Of a stretch of 64,000 bases of DNA, positions 1-12,259 are shown in pieces. A program made the position numbers and the translations under genes. The notes under the pieces were generated by a model. The model saw only the letters and a list, made by a program, of their open reading frames with translations. It did no database searches and was not told the DNA's origin. Source of the DNA: Salminus brasiliensis (taxonomy: Eukaryota > Chordata > Actinopteri > Characiformes > Bryconidae); contig NC_132880.1 of NCBI RefSeq assembly GCF_030463535.1, forward strand, positions 26,750,987-26,814,986, written 5' to 3'. Numbering within the stretch: position 1 is the stretch's first letter; the number at the start of each line of letters is the position of its first letter.

Positions 1-75
1 AGTATCTTGGTAGTGCATTGTGTAAGCATGATGTTCAGTGGTTAGGATGAAGGTTCTATTCTTGTTTTCTATCAG

Positions 76-381
<306 letters not shown>

Positions 382-765
382 CGGGGAAGTGGGTTGCAGA
401 AATGTGGGTTCAGTTTGTGGGATGAGTATTAAAGGGTTGTTTTGGGGGGAGCAATTTTCAATAATTTTATTACCCATATTGGGGGTAAAATGATCAGTCA
501 TGCTAGGTTTGGGCAAATCTGGTAGGATGCCCTTTTTGTGTATGAGGAAACGTTGGACTGACTTCATTGTGGGACGAGAGTATTGGTGGCAGTGTTTCAC
601 AGCCTACATGACTGACCGCAGTGGCCATTCCAGACTGCCACTAACAGTTTGTCTTTTTGTTTTTTTTGGAGAATTGATCAACGCTAAATTAAATCTTAAG
701 AACTTTGCACCCTGTTTATTGCTGGTCTGAGATTAGCAGTGAAAATAAAGAAGTGGGTTTTTTAA
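382..765 (+). other. ssr2: ssr2 3'UTR with poly(A) signal
   Basis: Noncoding sequence follows the ssr2 stop. A canonical AATAAA lies at 744-749, with T-rich sequence just after it, so transcription probably ends near 760-770. The short open frames on either strand here resemble no protein. The ssr2 transcript therefore ends about 1 kb from the convergent end of the minus-strand SH2 gene. Confidence 0.75.
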
Positions 766-1305
766 AAATAATCTGGTTCTTTCTCTTTTCAAATGTGCTT
801 GTGTTTTGGTTAAAACTTTGCTTACTTATCTAATCGGTGTTTGGTGCTGACTGCCGACATATAATCTTTTGGAGCTTCAGCAGTTGAGTTCCACTGTCTT
901 TTGATCATTGGGTCGCTGTTTATTTGTTTGCCTGGTCTCCGTAGAGGAGCTGGTATTTGTAAATGCTTTAAACCACATTTAAAGGGGAATTACATGGATT
1001 ATTTTCAAAGTATGTGCTTGAGTAAAGATGTAAACAAAGCCAACCTGAGGGGTTGGGTCTGAAATGAGTAAGAATTGTTCACCGTGGTGGTGATGGGAAG
1101 CAGAGATGTTTTTGTTTGTTTGCTTGTTTTTTAAAGCTATTTAGAAACCTTTTGTAATGCTAATGAATGTGGCTTGATGCCTGGGACATAACTTTAAAAC
1201 TCCTAAATTAGACCTAAGTAAGTTATGAAGAAACTTAGAATTTCATTACTTAGTAAGGCAGAAATGTAGTTCTTCTTAATAGCCTTCATTTCATATTTTA
1301 AATAT

Positions 1306-1819
1306 TTTATTTCTGCATTTTATGTATGTGGAAGTTTATGTTCAATAGCATGGTAACAGGTTTGTACACAGCTCTTCTTTAATGACTGTGATAAGTATTT
1401 GTTTCATTTTTGAAAGTAAAGGTTTCAAATCTCAAAAGAAATTGCTCTTAACCTGGGTATGAAATATAATAATTTAAATGAGCAGGAAAAAGCCAGACTA
1501 CACCCTCACAAAAGGGTTTTTCAGTAAAGGCAATGTTTCTCAATCAAACCTTGCATATATAATAAAAATGGTTCTTTATATACAATGAAAACCTCTTGAA
1601 GATGTTTCTTCATAGAACCATTTTAAAGGGTTCCAATATTGATATGGTTGAAGTAGCAGTAGGAAGGTTAAGGTATAGAAATTTGAACTGTACTATAGGC
1701 ACTGTTAGTAATCTGGAAAGCCTGAAATGTTTCTTGCACAAAGCAACATTTTCTTCTATGATACCTGGCCAGCTTATTCATTACAAAGAAGGGGGGGGGG
1801 GTTCACAGAAGAGCTTGGC
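1306..1819 (-). other. Probable 3'UTR of the SH2D2A-like gene with poly(A) signal
   Basis: On the minus strand an AATAAA hexamer (TTTATT on +, 1306-1311) lies about 510 bp past the stop codon at 1820-1822. It is the most plausible of several A/T-rich candidates. A ten-base G run (on +) at about 1790-1800 lies inside this UTR. The remaining stretch, 766-1305, is A/T-rich intergenic sequence with nothing recognisable. The exact 3' end is an inference. Confidence 0.4.
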
Positions 1820-4800
1820 TTAACGTTTGGGGTTAGGAGGTGGCAGAGGAGGTCTGGAGTTGGTTGGTCTCTCTGGAATCTGCTCATATATGGAGAAAGC
1901 AGAGTTCACAGGTTGCAGATGCTCGGAGTGGTTAAGGCTGAAGAGTGGGGATGCAGTCATCCCTGGTGAACCACTCTGAGAAAGAAAATATAGCCATCAC
2001 CCTGTTAAACATTTTCAAGGTTTTCTGCACATAAAGGAAACATTACACTGAAATATTTGAAACTGTATCTGGTATTGACGACTATGACGAGTCATACCTG
2101 TACACTGCTGTCAGGTCGGAAGGCATGTCTTGGGGGTGGTCTTGAGGGCAAGCTCGGGTTGGGCCTTGTGGATGAAGGGTTGGAGTTAACCATGCTGACT
2201 GTCCGGACTTGTGGAGGAGCTGGCATGCTCAGGGGGTCATCTCTGGAGCCTTTAATATTGACCTCGGAGTAAAGGTGATTACCAGGGAGGTCTCCTAGAG
2301 AGATCACACATGAGTTTGTAGACAGAAAGCATAAGCCTCCACTGAGCTGTTCAATAGCATTACATTAGCAGAAGTTTGATAAAGATATGGGGGCAATTGC
2401 TAGCCCTCACCCTCACAGCTTGGTATTGCTGTGTGAGATAGGAAAGAGACTAGAGCTAGTGATTAAAATTGAACACAGCTAGATTGGGAGGACAACTATG
2501 AAAACATCACATACACTGCCCTCCATAATGTTTGGGACAGACTATATTATTCCTTGCTCCACAGACCAATCAGATGTGATGCTTTTAAACAGTCCCCCTC
2601 ATTTAAGTGTACTATAATGTTTGGGACATAGCAATGATAGGTACAAATAAGCTGCCATGTTTAGTACTGAGTTGCATATCTCTTGCGTGCAATGGCTGCT
2701 TGAAGCCTGCGAATCGTAAGACATCACCAGGTGTTGAGTACCTTTTTTGGTGATGCTTTGCAGAGCCTCTAATGCAACAATATGTTTGGGTTTATCATCT
2801 GGCTATTGGATGAAGCACTGTCCAATGAGTTCGGCAGCATTTACTGGAACTTGAAGACAAGTGTGGCAGTCATACATGCCCAAACCATGACACCCCACCA
2901 CCATGTTTTACAGGTAAGGTGGTGTGCTTTGGATTGTGGACAGTCCACACTTTGCTCCTGCCATCCCTTTGATACAGGTTAATCTTGGTCTTATCTGTCC
3001 ATAAGTCTTTTTTCCAGTATTCTATGGACCGTAATCTGCCCCTTCTGTTTCAATGGTTTGCATCTTGCAAATTAATTAAGTCTTTTGAAGAGTAGTGTCT
3101 GACAAATGCACACCACCTCCTGAAGGCTAGGCTAGGCTAGGCCAGGCTGAAAGAATTCTGTTGCCATCAGCAGTGGAGGTCTTCCTTGGCCTATTAATGA
3201 GCTTACCAGTGTGTTCTTTCTCCTTAATGAAATTTGTTTGGTAATCCTGAGGTTTGACTCTAATGGTTGTATTCTTGTTTGCAGCCTGATACAAGCTTCT
3301 TAGGCTTTTATTGGCACAGCTCTTGCTCTCGTATTGGACAATGGCAACTAAAGACTCAGGACAATGGCAACTAAAGGTTTTTGAAAGCTTAAAAGCAAGC
3401 TCAAGTATCTTATACCTGCATTAATGAAGCAATTGAACATATCTGACTAATCATACTCTGTGTAAAAAGCGTTGTAATTTCAACTGAAATTACAACACTG
3501 AAATGCATGCAAATAATTAATAATAATTAAAGTCTGGAATGTGGACTTGAATCATGTCTTGAATTATTAATATGGAGAAGAGGGGCATCTCAAGGAAAAA
3601 TATGTCTTTGTCCCAAATATAAAAACAAATTATCATTAAAAATGATCATTTTGAAAGGTTCTTCTTCTGTATCATCTCTTTTTGGCACCTTTAATTTTTA
3701 ATAATGTAGGAATAGGAAGCCTTCTCCTAGTTTGAGCTCTTCAGTTGAATTTCTGTTTCTAACATTTTTTTAAAACCTTCATGTTCTGTCTCTTCCAGCT
3801 TACCTGTGTTTCTGTCTATTTCTCTGCGACTCCCCATGGCATAAAAGTCGATCTCCTCCTTGCGGGGACGCATGTGCGGGGTCTCCTCATAAGTGTGCAG
3901 GGGCTCTAGTTCCCAGTACTTCTGTTCTGCCATGATTGCAGTGCTGGGGAATAACTGAGGTTCAGTGGATGCTGCTGCCCCTAATAAGCTGGGGTCATTG
4001 TCAGCGTCAGTGACGCTAAAAGAGGGATTCTGCTGTACAGCCCTGGGTGGTTTGTTGACTCGAGCGTAGGGAGCATCTGTAGACTGGGTCAAGTCTTCTG
4101 CGTTGTTCACAACAAGTTCTGGCATGCCATTCTGCAGATAGGAAATAATGTTTTGTATTTTTTTTTAAATGTCTTACCATTATTAATATATTTGTAAATG
4201 TTTTAGAAATAATGGATGGGAATATGTTTCTAAACACAAAAGGGTTTGGTCATATGTCTGCAGCAGTCTTCTGATTCTGAGCTAAATCCCCATCATATAA
4301 GGCACAACCACATTCATACATTACTGAAAACAAATGCTTCCTGTAGAATATACCAATATGTGAATTTCCTTTGTAAGAATTACAACATTGTAAGAAATGG
4401 TGCTTTTCTTCTGAGATTTCACTGCTTTCATGACATTACACATTCATTCCTAGCCCTCTGAATTATATCACAGAAGGATTTGATCATATATATTGATAAT
4501 ATATATCTTATGTTACAAAATGAGAAATCAAAGTGCATAGCATTTTTTGATTAAACAATAAAACTACATTCCAACAATCTGTTCTGTATGGAGTATCTTT
4601 CTGTTAACAACAGCCTCAAATGCATACTGTACACACCTACAGTACAACCCCTATAACCCAAATTATATGTTCATTATTCAACCATAAACATACAGTCATG
4701 TGAAAAATAAGGAAACCCTTTGTCTTTTTTATTATATTGAAACATCTGGACATTTAAATCCTCATTTGAGATGGAGGTAATATAACTAAACAAATGCAAC

Positions 4801-7800
4801 TGAATAAATGGCCTTAAAAATTGTTCTCTGGCAAATTTCAGTCTTTGATGTTTAGTTTTTTATTTTTTACAGCAAGGGTTTCCTGCTTGCACACCTCCCA
4901 TGAAAATCAAACTTGTACAGTTTCTTTCTAATGGTGGATGCTGTACTTTGACATCAGCTGTGATAAGGTCCTGTGATGACGAGGATTGCTAGGATGGCTT
5001 GATCTGGATTTGTTGGCAGTTGTTCCACTTGTGAATGATTTAGGGGACAGTGTAACGGCTGTTTTCTAATTGTCCTGATATCTTTTAAAATCTCTTCCCG
5101 GACTGATCTGCATCTACAACCTTCTGGCCGTGTTGATACCACTCACTTTTACAAGACATTTACACTTTTATGTTAGAAAAAATAAAGGTCTCCATAGAGT
5201 GTCCTAATATTTTTAGACAACTGTACATGTATAAGCAATTAATGGTTATTTATTTGTGTATCTCAAGTTTTAATGATAGTATCTGCAGTTCCTTACCTCT
5301 TGGGTGGGACACATGTCAGGTACACTCTTACACTCAGGGAGAGAATAAGTCTTCCTCAGAGCCTTCCTCACCACAGCATACTGTGCAGTATCAGTGGTAG
5401 CAACGGCAACCTGGCTTGTAGAGTCCGTGCAATTGAACTCTGGCACAGGCTGTAGAGTAGATGTTGTTGTCTGCTCTCCTTCTTCCGATCGTTCTGCTTC
5501 ATTTCTCACTCCCAGCTTTGCTATTTCATCACTGCTGTCAGTTGGCTGCAAATGTGTAAAGGTTATAAAGATCTTAGTACAGAGTCACCCTTTTATTGTG
5601 AGTACACTTCATGTCCAAGAGAGGGAGAGTATATCTTTCATGTTGGTGCTGTTGTCGCATCGCTTGCACGCATTTACTCAGGTTTCCTGATGATGGGGTG
5701 GATGGATGCCAGTGTTTCAGTGCACTTGTGTCCGTTTACATCCTGGCTCTCTCCTTTTACTTAGGCTGTGATGGTCAGATCTGCCAAAGTTGCTTGCCTG
5801 ATTTTAGTAAATTTGCTTTGCGACAATGTCAGGTTGTCTAGTCTAGTACTACTTTCAAGCTCAGTGCAGATATTTTCAGTTAAATTGAGAGGAGGCAACC
5901 GCTAGCTAGCTGAATTTCCTCAAATATGGCAGATAACATACTTGAAATGTACCCGTTTAAGGTATATCAGGGCTGTAGGCTTACTTTTTAGCTAGTAGCA
6001 CTTGTGCTAGTAGGTCAAAAAGAAATACGAAAGTCAGTTCCAGTCAGTGATTAGACCATTTGAGAAATCTGTGGAATTCCCCTTTAAAAGTGCAACAATG
6101 CAAGGCAGAGACTTTGTATGTGAGTGTGTGCACGCATGTACGTAGGACTATACCTGTTCACAAGGCACAGTAAGAGTTTCATTGAAGGGCCCCACTGCAT
6201 TGCAGGTATAGTAGTTTATCAGCTCTTCCAGGCTGCCATGCCTGCTGTTCTCTCCAGCAATGACATACTGACTGTACAGTCCGGACACTTCACTTTCCTC
6301 TTCGATGATAAAGTGACGGCACCTGTCTGCACCTCTGGAATGAGACGGCACATGTTAAGAATGTGTAAATATATGTGTATGAGACTGCAGAGTGCTACTT
6401 AGTTTGTGTGGGTGTATATTGTACCTGTAAGAGAGGACGAAGCCAACCTTTGACTCACTGAGCCTTAACAGGAAACAGCCCTGCTGCTTATCCTGCAGTA
6501 GCTGCTCTGCCTCCCTGAGAGAAAGAGAAAAAAATTTAGTAGGCAAAAATAGCACATCTTTAACTGAATGATGTCATGTTGATGTGTACAGGTGCAAATG
6601 TGGTTGTGCACCTGTGAGGATGGAAGCGCTTTGGAAACGCGCCTCTGTGTCTTGTGTATGTATTTGAGAGGGAGAGAGAGCGAGAGAGAGAGAACCTGCG
6701 TGTGGCGAAGCCATGGAGCCAGCAAGGCAGCGGCCGTCCGGGTGTTTGCAGGCGAGGTAGCTGCGTTTTCTGAAACCACAACAGGATGTGAGCCCGCAGA
6801 GATGGAGTCTGAGCCTCCAGAGGCCCTGCGGGGCCAAGCACCTGAGAGGGAGCTATCCGCTTCACTACTACCTATGAGAGATATGCCACAACTTCAGTGT
6901 TAAGTGCCGCTTATACATAATGGGGTTCTTTCCACTCTTGCTCCTGGAATTCCCATGTCCTGCACATTTAAAGGGAGCATATTTTACAAATTACTGAGCT
7001 TGTCTAAAATGTAGTGTTCACTTCACAGTCAATATTCAAGCTCCAAAACAAACACATGCACTTCTGCAATTCTCTGTTTTTGTGATGTTATGAAAATCAG
7101 TTCACTGTATCTTTGCACCAGGCATGGTGTCAAACTCTAGTCTGCCATGTGTTTCCCAAAGCACTGCTGCACCCTGCTCTAACACACCCAGTTCAACTCA
7201 TATTAAGCTTGTTTATAAGCTGATTATTCAGTGTTGGGAGCATAGAATACATATGTAGGGTAGGGTGTAGGCAGCACAGTGATTTATCAGTCTACTCATG
7301 CTTTAGAAGAGTTCAGTAACACTAATATAAATAACTGATCAGCATTGTGACTTTTTGTGATTGTCAGAGTGTTTGCAAAGAAGCCATTTTGAAGTTCCTT
7401 TTTAGAGTCTAATAAGTGCTTATGGGGCCGTTTACTTCTATGAAAATGTAAATGTAACTGTAAATGATACTCCTTTTTGAAATGTAAAGTCTCAAATGTA
7501 AATCTCAATACATATACATAGCTGTATTCTGAACCACTGTCAAACCACTGTGTTTAAGTTATAGTGATAATTAAGCACAGATCTGATTCTTAACATCAAT
7601 GAAGTTGACAGTACCACAGTGCCTTTATACAGAAAAAGCGCTAACAACCAGCATTATTTCCAAAAATACATATGAAGATACCAAAAAAACATATAAAAAT
7701 ATGTCCCAAAAGCAGGGGTCTTTAAAATAGACAGTCAGACCTTAAAATGGCTGCTACTGTTGTTATGCTATTGCTATTGCTATGGAACAATAGTTTGTTA

Positions 7801-9414
7801 ACTGAAGATTACTGCATATCAATCATGTCAGAAACTATTTAAATTTACTGAACAACTTACTGTAATTTGAAGCAATGCAGTTTGCCTGAAACCAATATGG
7901 CTATAACAATTGTTGCTCAATAGCTATAATAGCCTCATTGCTTCACTGCTAAACTAGGCTTATGGGGGTAAAGGGAAAATTGTATACATCTGAAGCACTA
8001 AAGTAAAGCATATGATCTATGAAAGGACAGTATTTACCTCGTTCTCTTTCTGGCTGGCCTGGCTGTTTGACTGTCCATGTGCTTGCTGTGTGGTGGGACG
8101 ACATTTTATGCTGCGCCTGGGTTTGACTGGAGGCTTCCGACTAGTGGGTTGGGTTTCTGGGGCGACAGACGGTCGAGGCATGGGTCTTGGATATTGGATT
8201 GGCTGTGAACCGATTTGCTGTTCCCTCTGAAGGGATTCAGCATCTGTGCAGAAAAGCAAAAATATATGTAAACGTATAAGACACAGCACCCAAACTAGGC
8301 AATTACAATTCCATGTCATTTTTGCTTCTTTACAGATGTTCAGATGTTGACTTCTGATCTGCATTCAAGCCTGAATGTGTTCAATTAGATCAAACTCAAA
8401 CTTTTCATTAACACAGACATTTACTTACTTTTTCTAGCCTGCACTGTTTACATTATGTGCTCAATAAAAGGCATACAGTGAAATAGACAGTAAATGTTTG
8501 TGTGTTATTAGTTATTAGTCCACAGTAAGCAATACTGGAATCCAGATCATTCTAAATGATTAACTTACTTTTACTTGCAACTATAATTTAAAGGTCTAAA
8601 TGCATTTTGTGGTCACAGACAATTATAGAGAAATTCAACAGATAACTAGTCACATGGCACAAAAATGGAGTTAGAAGATTTAGATATGACAGTGACGATA
8701 TGATATTGAACCAGATATCGAATGACGTATTGAATATTGTACCATGGGGGCGTTAAACACTGAAGCTGCTCTTGGCCCTGTTATCACATAGCCTATTTTT
8801 ACACTGATGCAGAGAAGTCATGCTTTCAAAGGCCAGAATCTCAACATGGTCTGCTGAGCGGAAATCCTCAAGTCTTTCTTTAACCACAGCAGCAGCAAGT
8901 CCAGAGCATTCTAGAAGCTCAAATATCAAGATTAAGTCAGTCACAAGAAAGTAGATCTACTGCAATGCCAACAAAATTGTTTTCCTGTATGTTATGTAAC
9001 ACAGTTAGTATAGTTATCAGACCACGTACACAGTATAATAACACTGTTTCACTGCTTCTGTTAATATATCTTACTTTAATAATATCACAAGTCAAAAGTA
9101 AGTATGAAATTGATACAACGGCACAGTAAGAATGTCAGTCCCATCATTCAAAATCTTAATACCCTGCTCATAGATAATGTATATATCTAAAACAAGCAAG
9201 ATCCGATATGTTTATGAACTGTCCATGACGTCAGTTATTAACATACATCTAAGAGCACCAGAGCTCAACACAGAAACGAAGAACACAAGTTTGAGGTTCT
9301 TTTCAGAAACAGTCTACATCAATGTACAGTATTGTATCAACTGAGCTGTTAAGTAAGGCATTTTAAAAACACAAGAGATAGCTGACCTTTCATTTTCTGG
9401 TATTCAAAGTCCAT
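1820..9414 (-). CDS. sh2d2a: SH2 domain adaptor, SH2D2A (TSAd)-like, complete
   Basis: Nine coding exons on the minus strand join in frame to 526 aa: 9387-9414, 8038-8243, 6696-6841, 6425-6514, 6154-6334, 5297-5545, 3804-4131, 2098-2294, 1820-1975. Residues 1-118 are proline/basic-rich, with PPVKPRR fitting a class II SH3 ligand. The SH2 domain is about 119-213: WLHGFATRREAEQLL, then FLLR with the phosphotyrosine-binding Arg at 144. The long tail has tyrosines in adaptor-type contexts (YARV near 322, YSEV at 418, YEQI at 505) and the class II SH3 motifs PSLPSR and, at the C-terminus, PPNPKR. No catalytic domain is present. The WFQKTQ and GFATRREAE signatures and synteny with ssr2/arhgef2 favour SH2D2A (T-cell adaptor binding Lck/Itk) over its relatives SH2D7 and HSH2D. 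Family assignment is certain; the exact paralogue is likely. Human SH2D2A is shorter (389 aa). Confidence 0.85.
2514..3618 (-). mobile_element. Decayed Tc1/mariner copy in sh2d2a intron 7
   Basis: It begins with a terminal-repeat-like segment (cactgccctccataatgttt) and ends near a complementary ttgtcccaaat at about 3610. The middle (2690-3300) reads on the minus strand as scattered transposase-like pieces, with no frame open beyond a short stretch. A 17-base segment, ggacaatggcaactaaa, is duplicated at about 3344-3376. This is an ancient, inactive copy lying between exons 8 and 7 of the SH2 gene. Confidence 0.6.
4691..5225. mobile_element. Tc1/mariner-type MITE, about 535 bp
   Basis: The ends are imperfect inverted repeats of about 27 bp. 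The left end is tacagtcatgtgaaaaataa; the right end, read in reverse complement, starts tacagttgtctaaaaatatt. Flanking TA dinucleotides fit Tc1-type insertion. There is no coding potential. The element lies in the intron between exons 7 and 6 of the SH2 gene. Confidence 0.6.
7265..7520. repeat. Dispersed repeat carrying one 68-bp satellite unit
   Basis: The sequence from about 7279 to 7345 matches a unit of the tandem array at 10.2-12.1 kb (cagtgatttatcagtctact ... gatcagca). The next 150 bp (gtttgcaaa ... ataagtgct ... aaaatgtaaatgtaact) matches the right flank of the array at 12140-12250. It is an unexpanded copy of the repeat from which the array seems to have grown. It lies in intron 2 of the SH2 gene. 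Confidence 0.75.
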
Positions 9415-9824
9415 CTTCAACCACAGGATGTTAGAGCACAGCGACAGCACGTCAACTGCTCATGAGTGCATCCACCTCAATGTATGAGCGTGACTGTGAG
9501 CGAGAGCGAAAAACATGCTAATGCAGGTGAAGCGGAGCAAATGGAAAGAAACGCCTTCAGTTAGCCCTAGGATGAAGCCTCAGAGGGACCTATTTCAACA
9601 TTAGATCTGTGAGAACAGGGATTTGTTGAGGGAAGAGCAAATTTGCTACTTATTTTGAGTACATTTTGAGAGAAAAGTATAAACTGCGTAACCACTGTGA
9701 CGTAGTTACTAAAGCTACAAATGTCAACTACGTAGCTATGGTTGATACAGTGGAAACAATTATGCACTTTTCAGTAAGTACTAGTGACACACTGCCAAGC
9801 CGCCTCTATAAATGTATTTGAAAG

Positions 9825-9827
<3 letters not shown>
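9415..9827 (-). other. Upstream region of the SH2 gene
   Basis: This sequence upstream of the minus-strand ATG (9412-9414) should contain the 5'UTR and promoter. I see no TATA box at a convincing distance and no CpG island, so the transcription start cannot be placed. The ATG context is GAAGATGG. Confidence 0.3.
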
Positions 9828-9880
<53 letters not shown>

Positions 9881-9980
9881 TGTGAGTGAGAAAGAAGGAG
9901 AGAGTGAGAATGGCAGTTTGAATCTTTGCAACCGCACAGGAAGAGAAATGTGGCAGCTTCAGAGAACAATGACTTTAAGA

Positions 9981-10012
<32 letters not shown>
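9828..10012. repeat. Two (GA)n microsatellites
   Basis: Nearly pure GA runs lie at 9828-9877 and 9983-10012, separated by about 100 bp of unique sequence, upstream of the minus-strand SH2 gene. Confidence 0.95.
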
Positions 10013-10016
<4 letters not shown>

Positions 10017-10246
10017 AGAGAGAAATATTAGCAATCCTACAATCCTAGATCTTGAGACTTCTCAACACACAGACTGACCCCTGGACCCCTTCACACATCT
10101 AAATTTTTCGATGCTCCCCCACTCTATTTCCTTGCTCATCTTCTCAGCTTGATACTGTGTGCTGCTAGATACTGTATTACAGACAAACGTGTATATGTGT
10201 AAATGTATGTGTATATCACTGTGAAATGTCAGAGATAAAGTACTGT

Positions 10247-12150
10247 GATAAATAACTGATCAGCACAGTGATTTATCAGTCTACTCATGTTTTAGCAGAG
10301 CTCAGTAACACTGTGATAAATAACTGATCAGCACAGTGATTTATCAGTCTACTCAGGCTTTAGTAGAGCTCAGTAACACTGAGATAAATAACTGATCAGC
10401 ACAGTGATTTGTCAGTCTACTCATGCTTTAGTCCTTTATTAAGTACTCTGTCCTTTATAAAGTACTAATTATTTAAAGCTGCTTTGTGACGACAACAGTT
10501 GTAAAAAGCGCTATACAAATAAAATTGACTTGACTTGACTTTAGTAGATCTCAGTAACACTGAGATAAATAAATAATCAGCACAGTGATTTATCAGTCTA
10601 CTCAGGCTTTAGTAGAGCTCAGTAACACTGAGATAAATAAATAATCAGCACAGTGATTTATCAGTCTACTCAGGCTTTAGTAGAGCTCAGTAACACTGAG
10701 ATAAATAAATAATCAGCACAGTGATTTATCAGTCTACTCAGGCTTTAGTAGAGCTCAGTAACACTGAGATAAATAAATAATCAGCACAGTGATTTATCAG
10801 TCTACTCATGCTTTAGTGGAGCTCAGTAACACTGAGATAATTACCTGATCAGCACAGTGATTTATCAGTCTACTCATGCTTTAGTAGAGCTCAGTAACGC
10901 TGAGATAAATAACTGATCAGCACAGTGATTTATCAGTCTACTCATGCTTTAGTGGAGCTCAGTAACACTGAGATAATTACCTGATCAGCACAGTGATTTA
11001 TCAGTCTACTCATGCTTTAGTAGAGCTCAGTAACGCTGAGATAAATAACTGATCAGCACAGTGATTTATCAGTCTACTCATGCTTTAGTAGAGTTCAGTA
11101 ACACTGAGATAAATAACTGATCAGCACAGTGATTTATCAGTCTACTCATGCTTTAGTAGAGCTCAGTAACACTGAGATAAATAACTGATCAGCACAGTGA
11201 TTTATCAGTCTACTCATGCTTTAGTAGAGCTCAGTAACACTGAGATAAATAACTGATCAGCACAGTGATTTGTCAGTCTACTCATGCTTTAGTAGAGTTC
11301 AGTAACACTGAGATAAATAACTGATCAGCACAGTGATTTATCAGTCTACTCATGCTTTAGTAGAGTTCAGTAACACTGAGATAAATAACTGATCAGCACA
11401 GTGATTTATCAGTCTACTCATGCTTTAGTAGAGTTCAGTAACACTGAGATAAATAACTGATCAGCACAGTGATTTATCAGTCTACTCATGCTTTAGTAGA
11501 GTTCAGTAACACTGAGATAAATAACTGATCAGCACAGTGATTTATCAGTCTACTCATGCTTTAGTAGAGCTCAGTAACACTGAGATAAATAACTGATCAG
11601 CACAGTGATTTATCAGTCTACTCATGCTTTAGTAGAGTTCAGTAACACTGAGATAAATAACTGATCAGCACAGTGATTTATCAGTCTACTCATGTTTTAG
11701 TAGAGCTCAGTAACACTGAGATAAATAACTGATCAGCACAGTGATTTATCAGTCTACTCATGCTTTAGTAGAGCTCAGTAACACTGAGATAAATAACTGA
11801 TCAGCACAGTGATTTATCAGTCTACTCATGCTTTAGTAGAGTTCAGTAACACTGAGATAAATAACTGATCAGCACAGTGATTTATCAGTCTACTCATGTT
11901 TTAGTAGAGCTCAGTAACACTGAGATAAATAACTGATCAGCACAGTGATTTATCAGTCTACTCATGCTTTAGTAGAGCTCAGTAACACTGAGATAAATAA
12001 CTGATCAGCACAGTGATTTATCAGTCTACTCATGCTTTAGTAGAGCTCAGTAACACTGAGATAAATAACTGATCAGCACAGTGATTTATCAGTCTACTCA
12101 TGTTTTAGTAGAGCTCAGTAACACTGAGATAAATAACTGATCTGCATTGT
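10247..12150. repeat. 68-bp tandem satellite array, about 26 units
   Basis: Unit starts (GATAA...) fall at 10247, 10315, 10383, then after a 113-bp insertion at 10564 and every 68 bp to 12128. That is 23 consecutive periods with no length change. Each unit opens with an imperfect hairpin: GATAAATAACTG, loop ATCAGCA, CAGTGATTTATC, 11 of 12 positions paired. Variants cluster: four adjacent units (10564-10835) share an aataaataatcagc version, and attacctgatcagc alternates with the main type at 10836 and 10972. That pattern fits spread by unequal exchange or slippage. There is no coding frame across the array. It lies between the divergent SH2 and DAPK genes. Confidence 0.97.
10432..10538 (+). 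mobile_element. Short retroposon inserted in the satellite array
   Basis: This 107-bp insert breaks one satellite unit and is flanked by a 6-bp direct repeat, CTTTAG (10426-10431 and 10539-10544). It ends with gcgctatacaaataaaattg plus ttgacttgac, a 3' tail common to fish LINE/SINE families. The duplication and terminal short repeat indicate target-primed insertion after the array already existed. Confidence 0.75.
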
Positions 12151-12259
12151 GATCAGCAGAGTGTTTGCAAATAAGACATTTTTGAGTATAATAAGTGCTC
12201 ATCTCATTTCTCTAAAAATGTAAATGTAACTCTATTTTGAGTACTGCCAACATATACTT

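Noticed and set aside
3727..3803. Taking the stop at 3727 as the normal end of the SH2 gene
   Set aside because: A strong donor at 3803 joins in exact phase to exons 2098-2294 and 1820-1975, which carry tyrosine and proline motifs typical of this adaptor family. The read-through form is kept only as a possible isoform.
10247..12150. Array resembling a CRISPR locus by regular spacing
   Set aside because: The whole 68-bp unit is repeated with no unique spacers, no cas-like genes are present and the genome is eukaryotic. It is a satellite.
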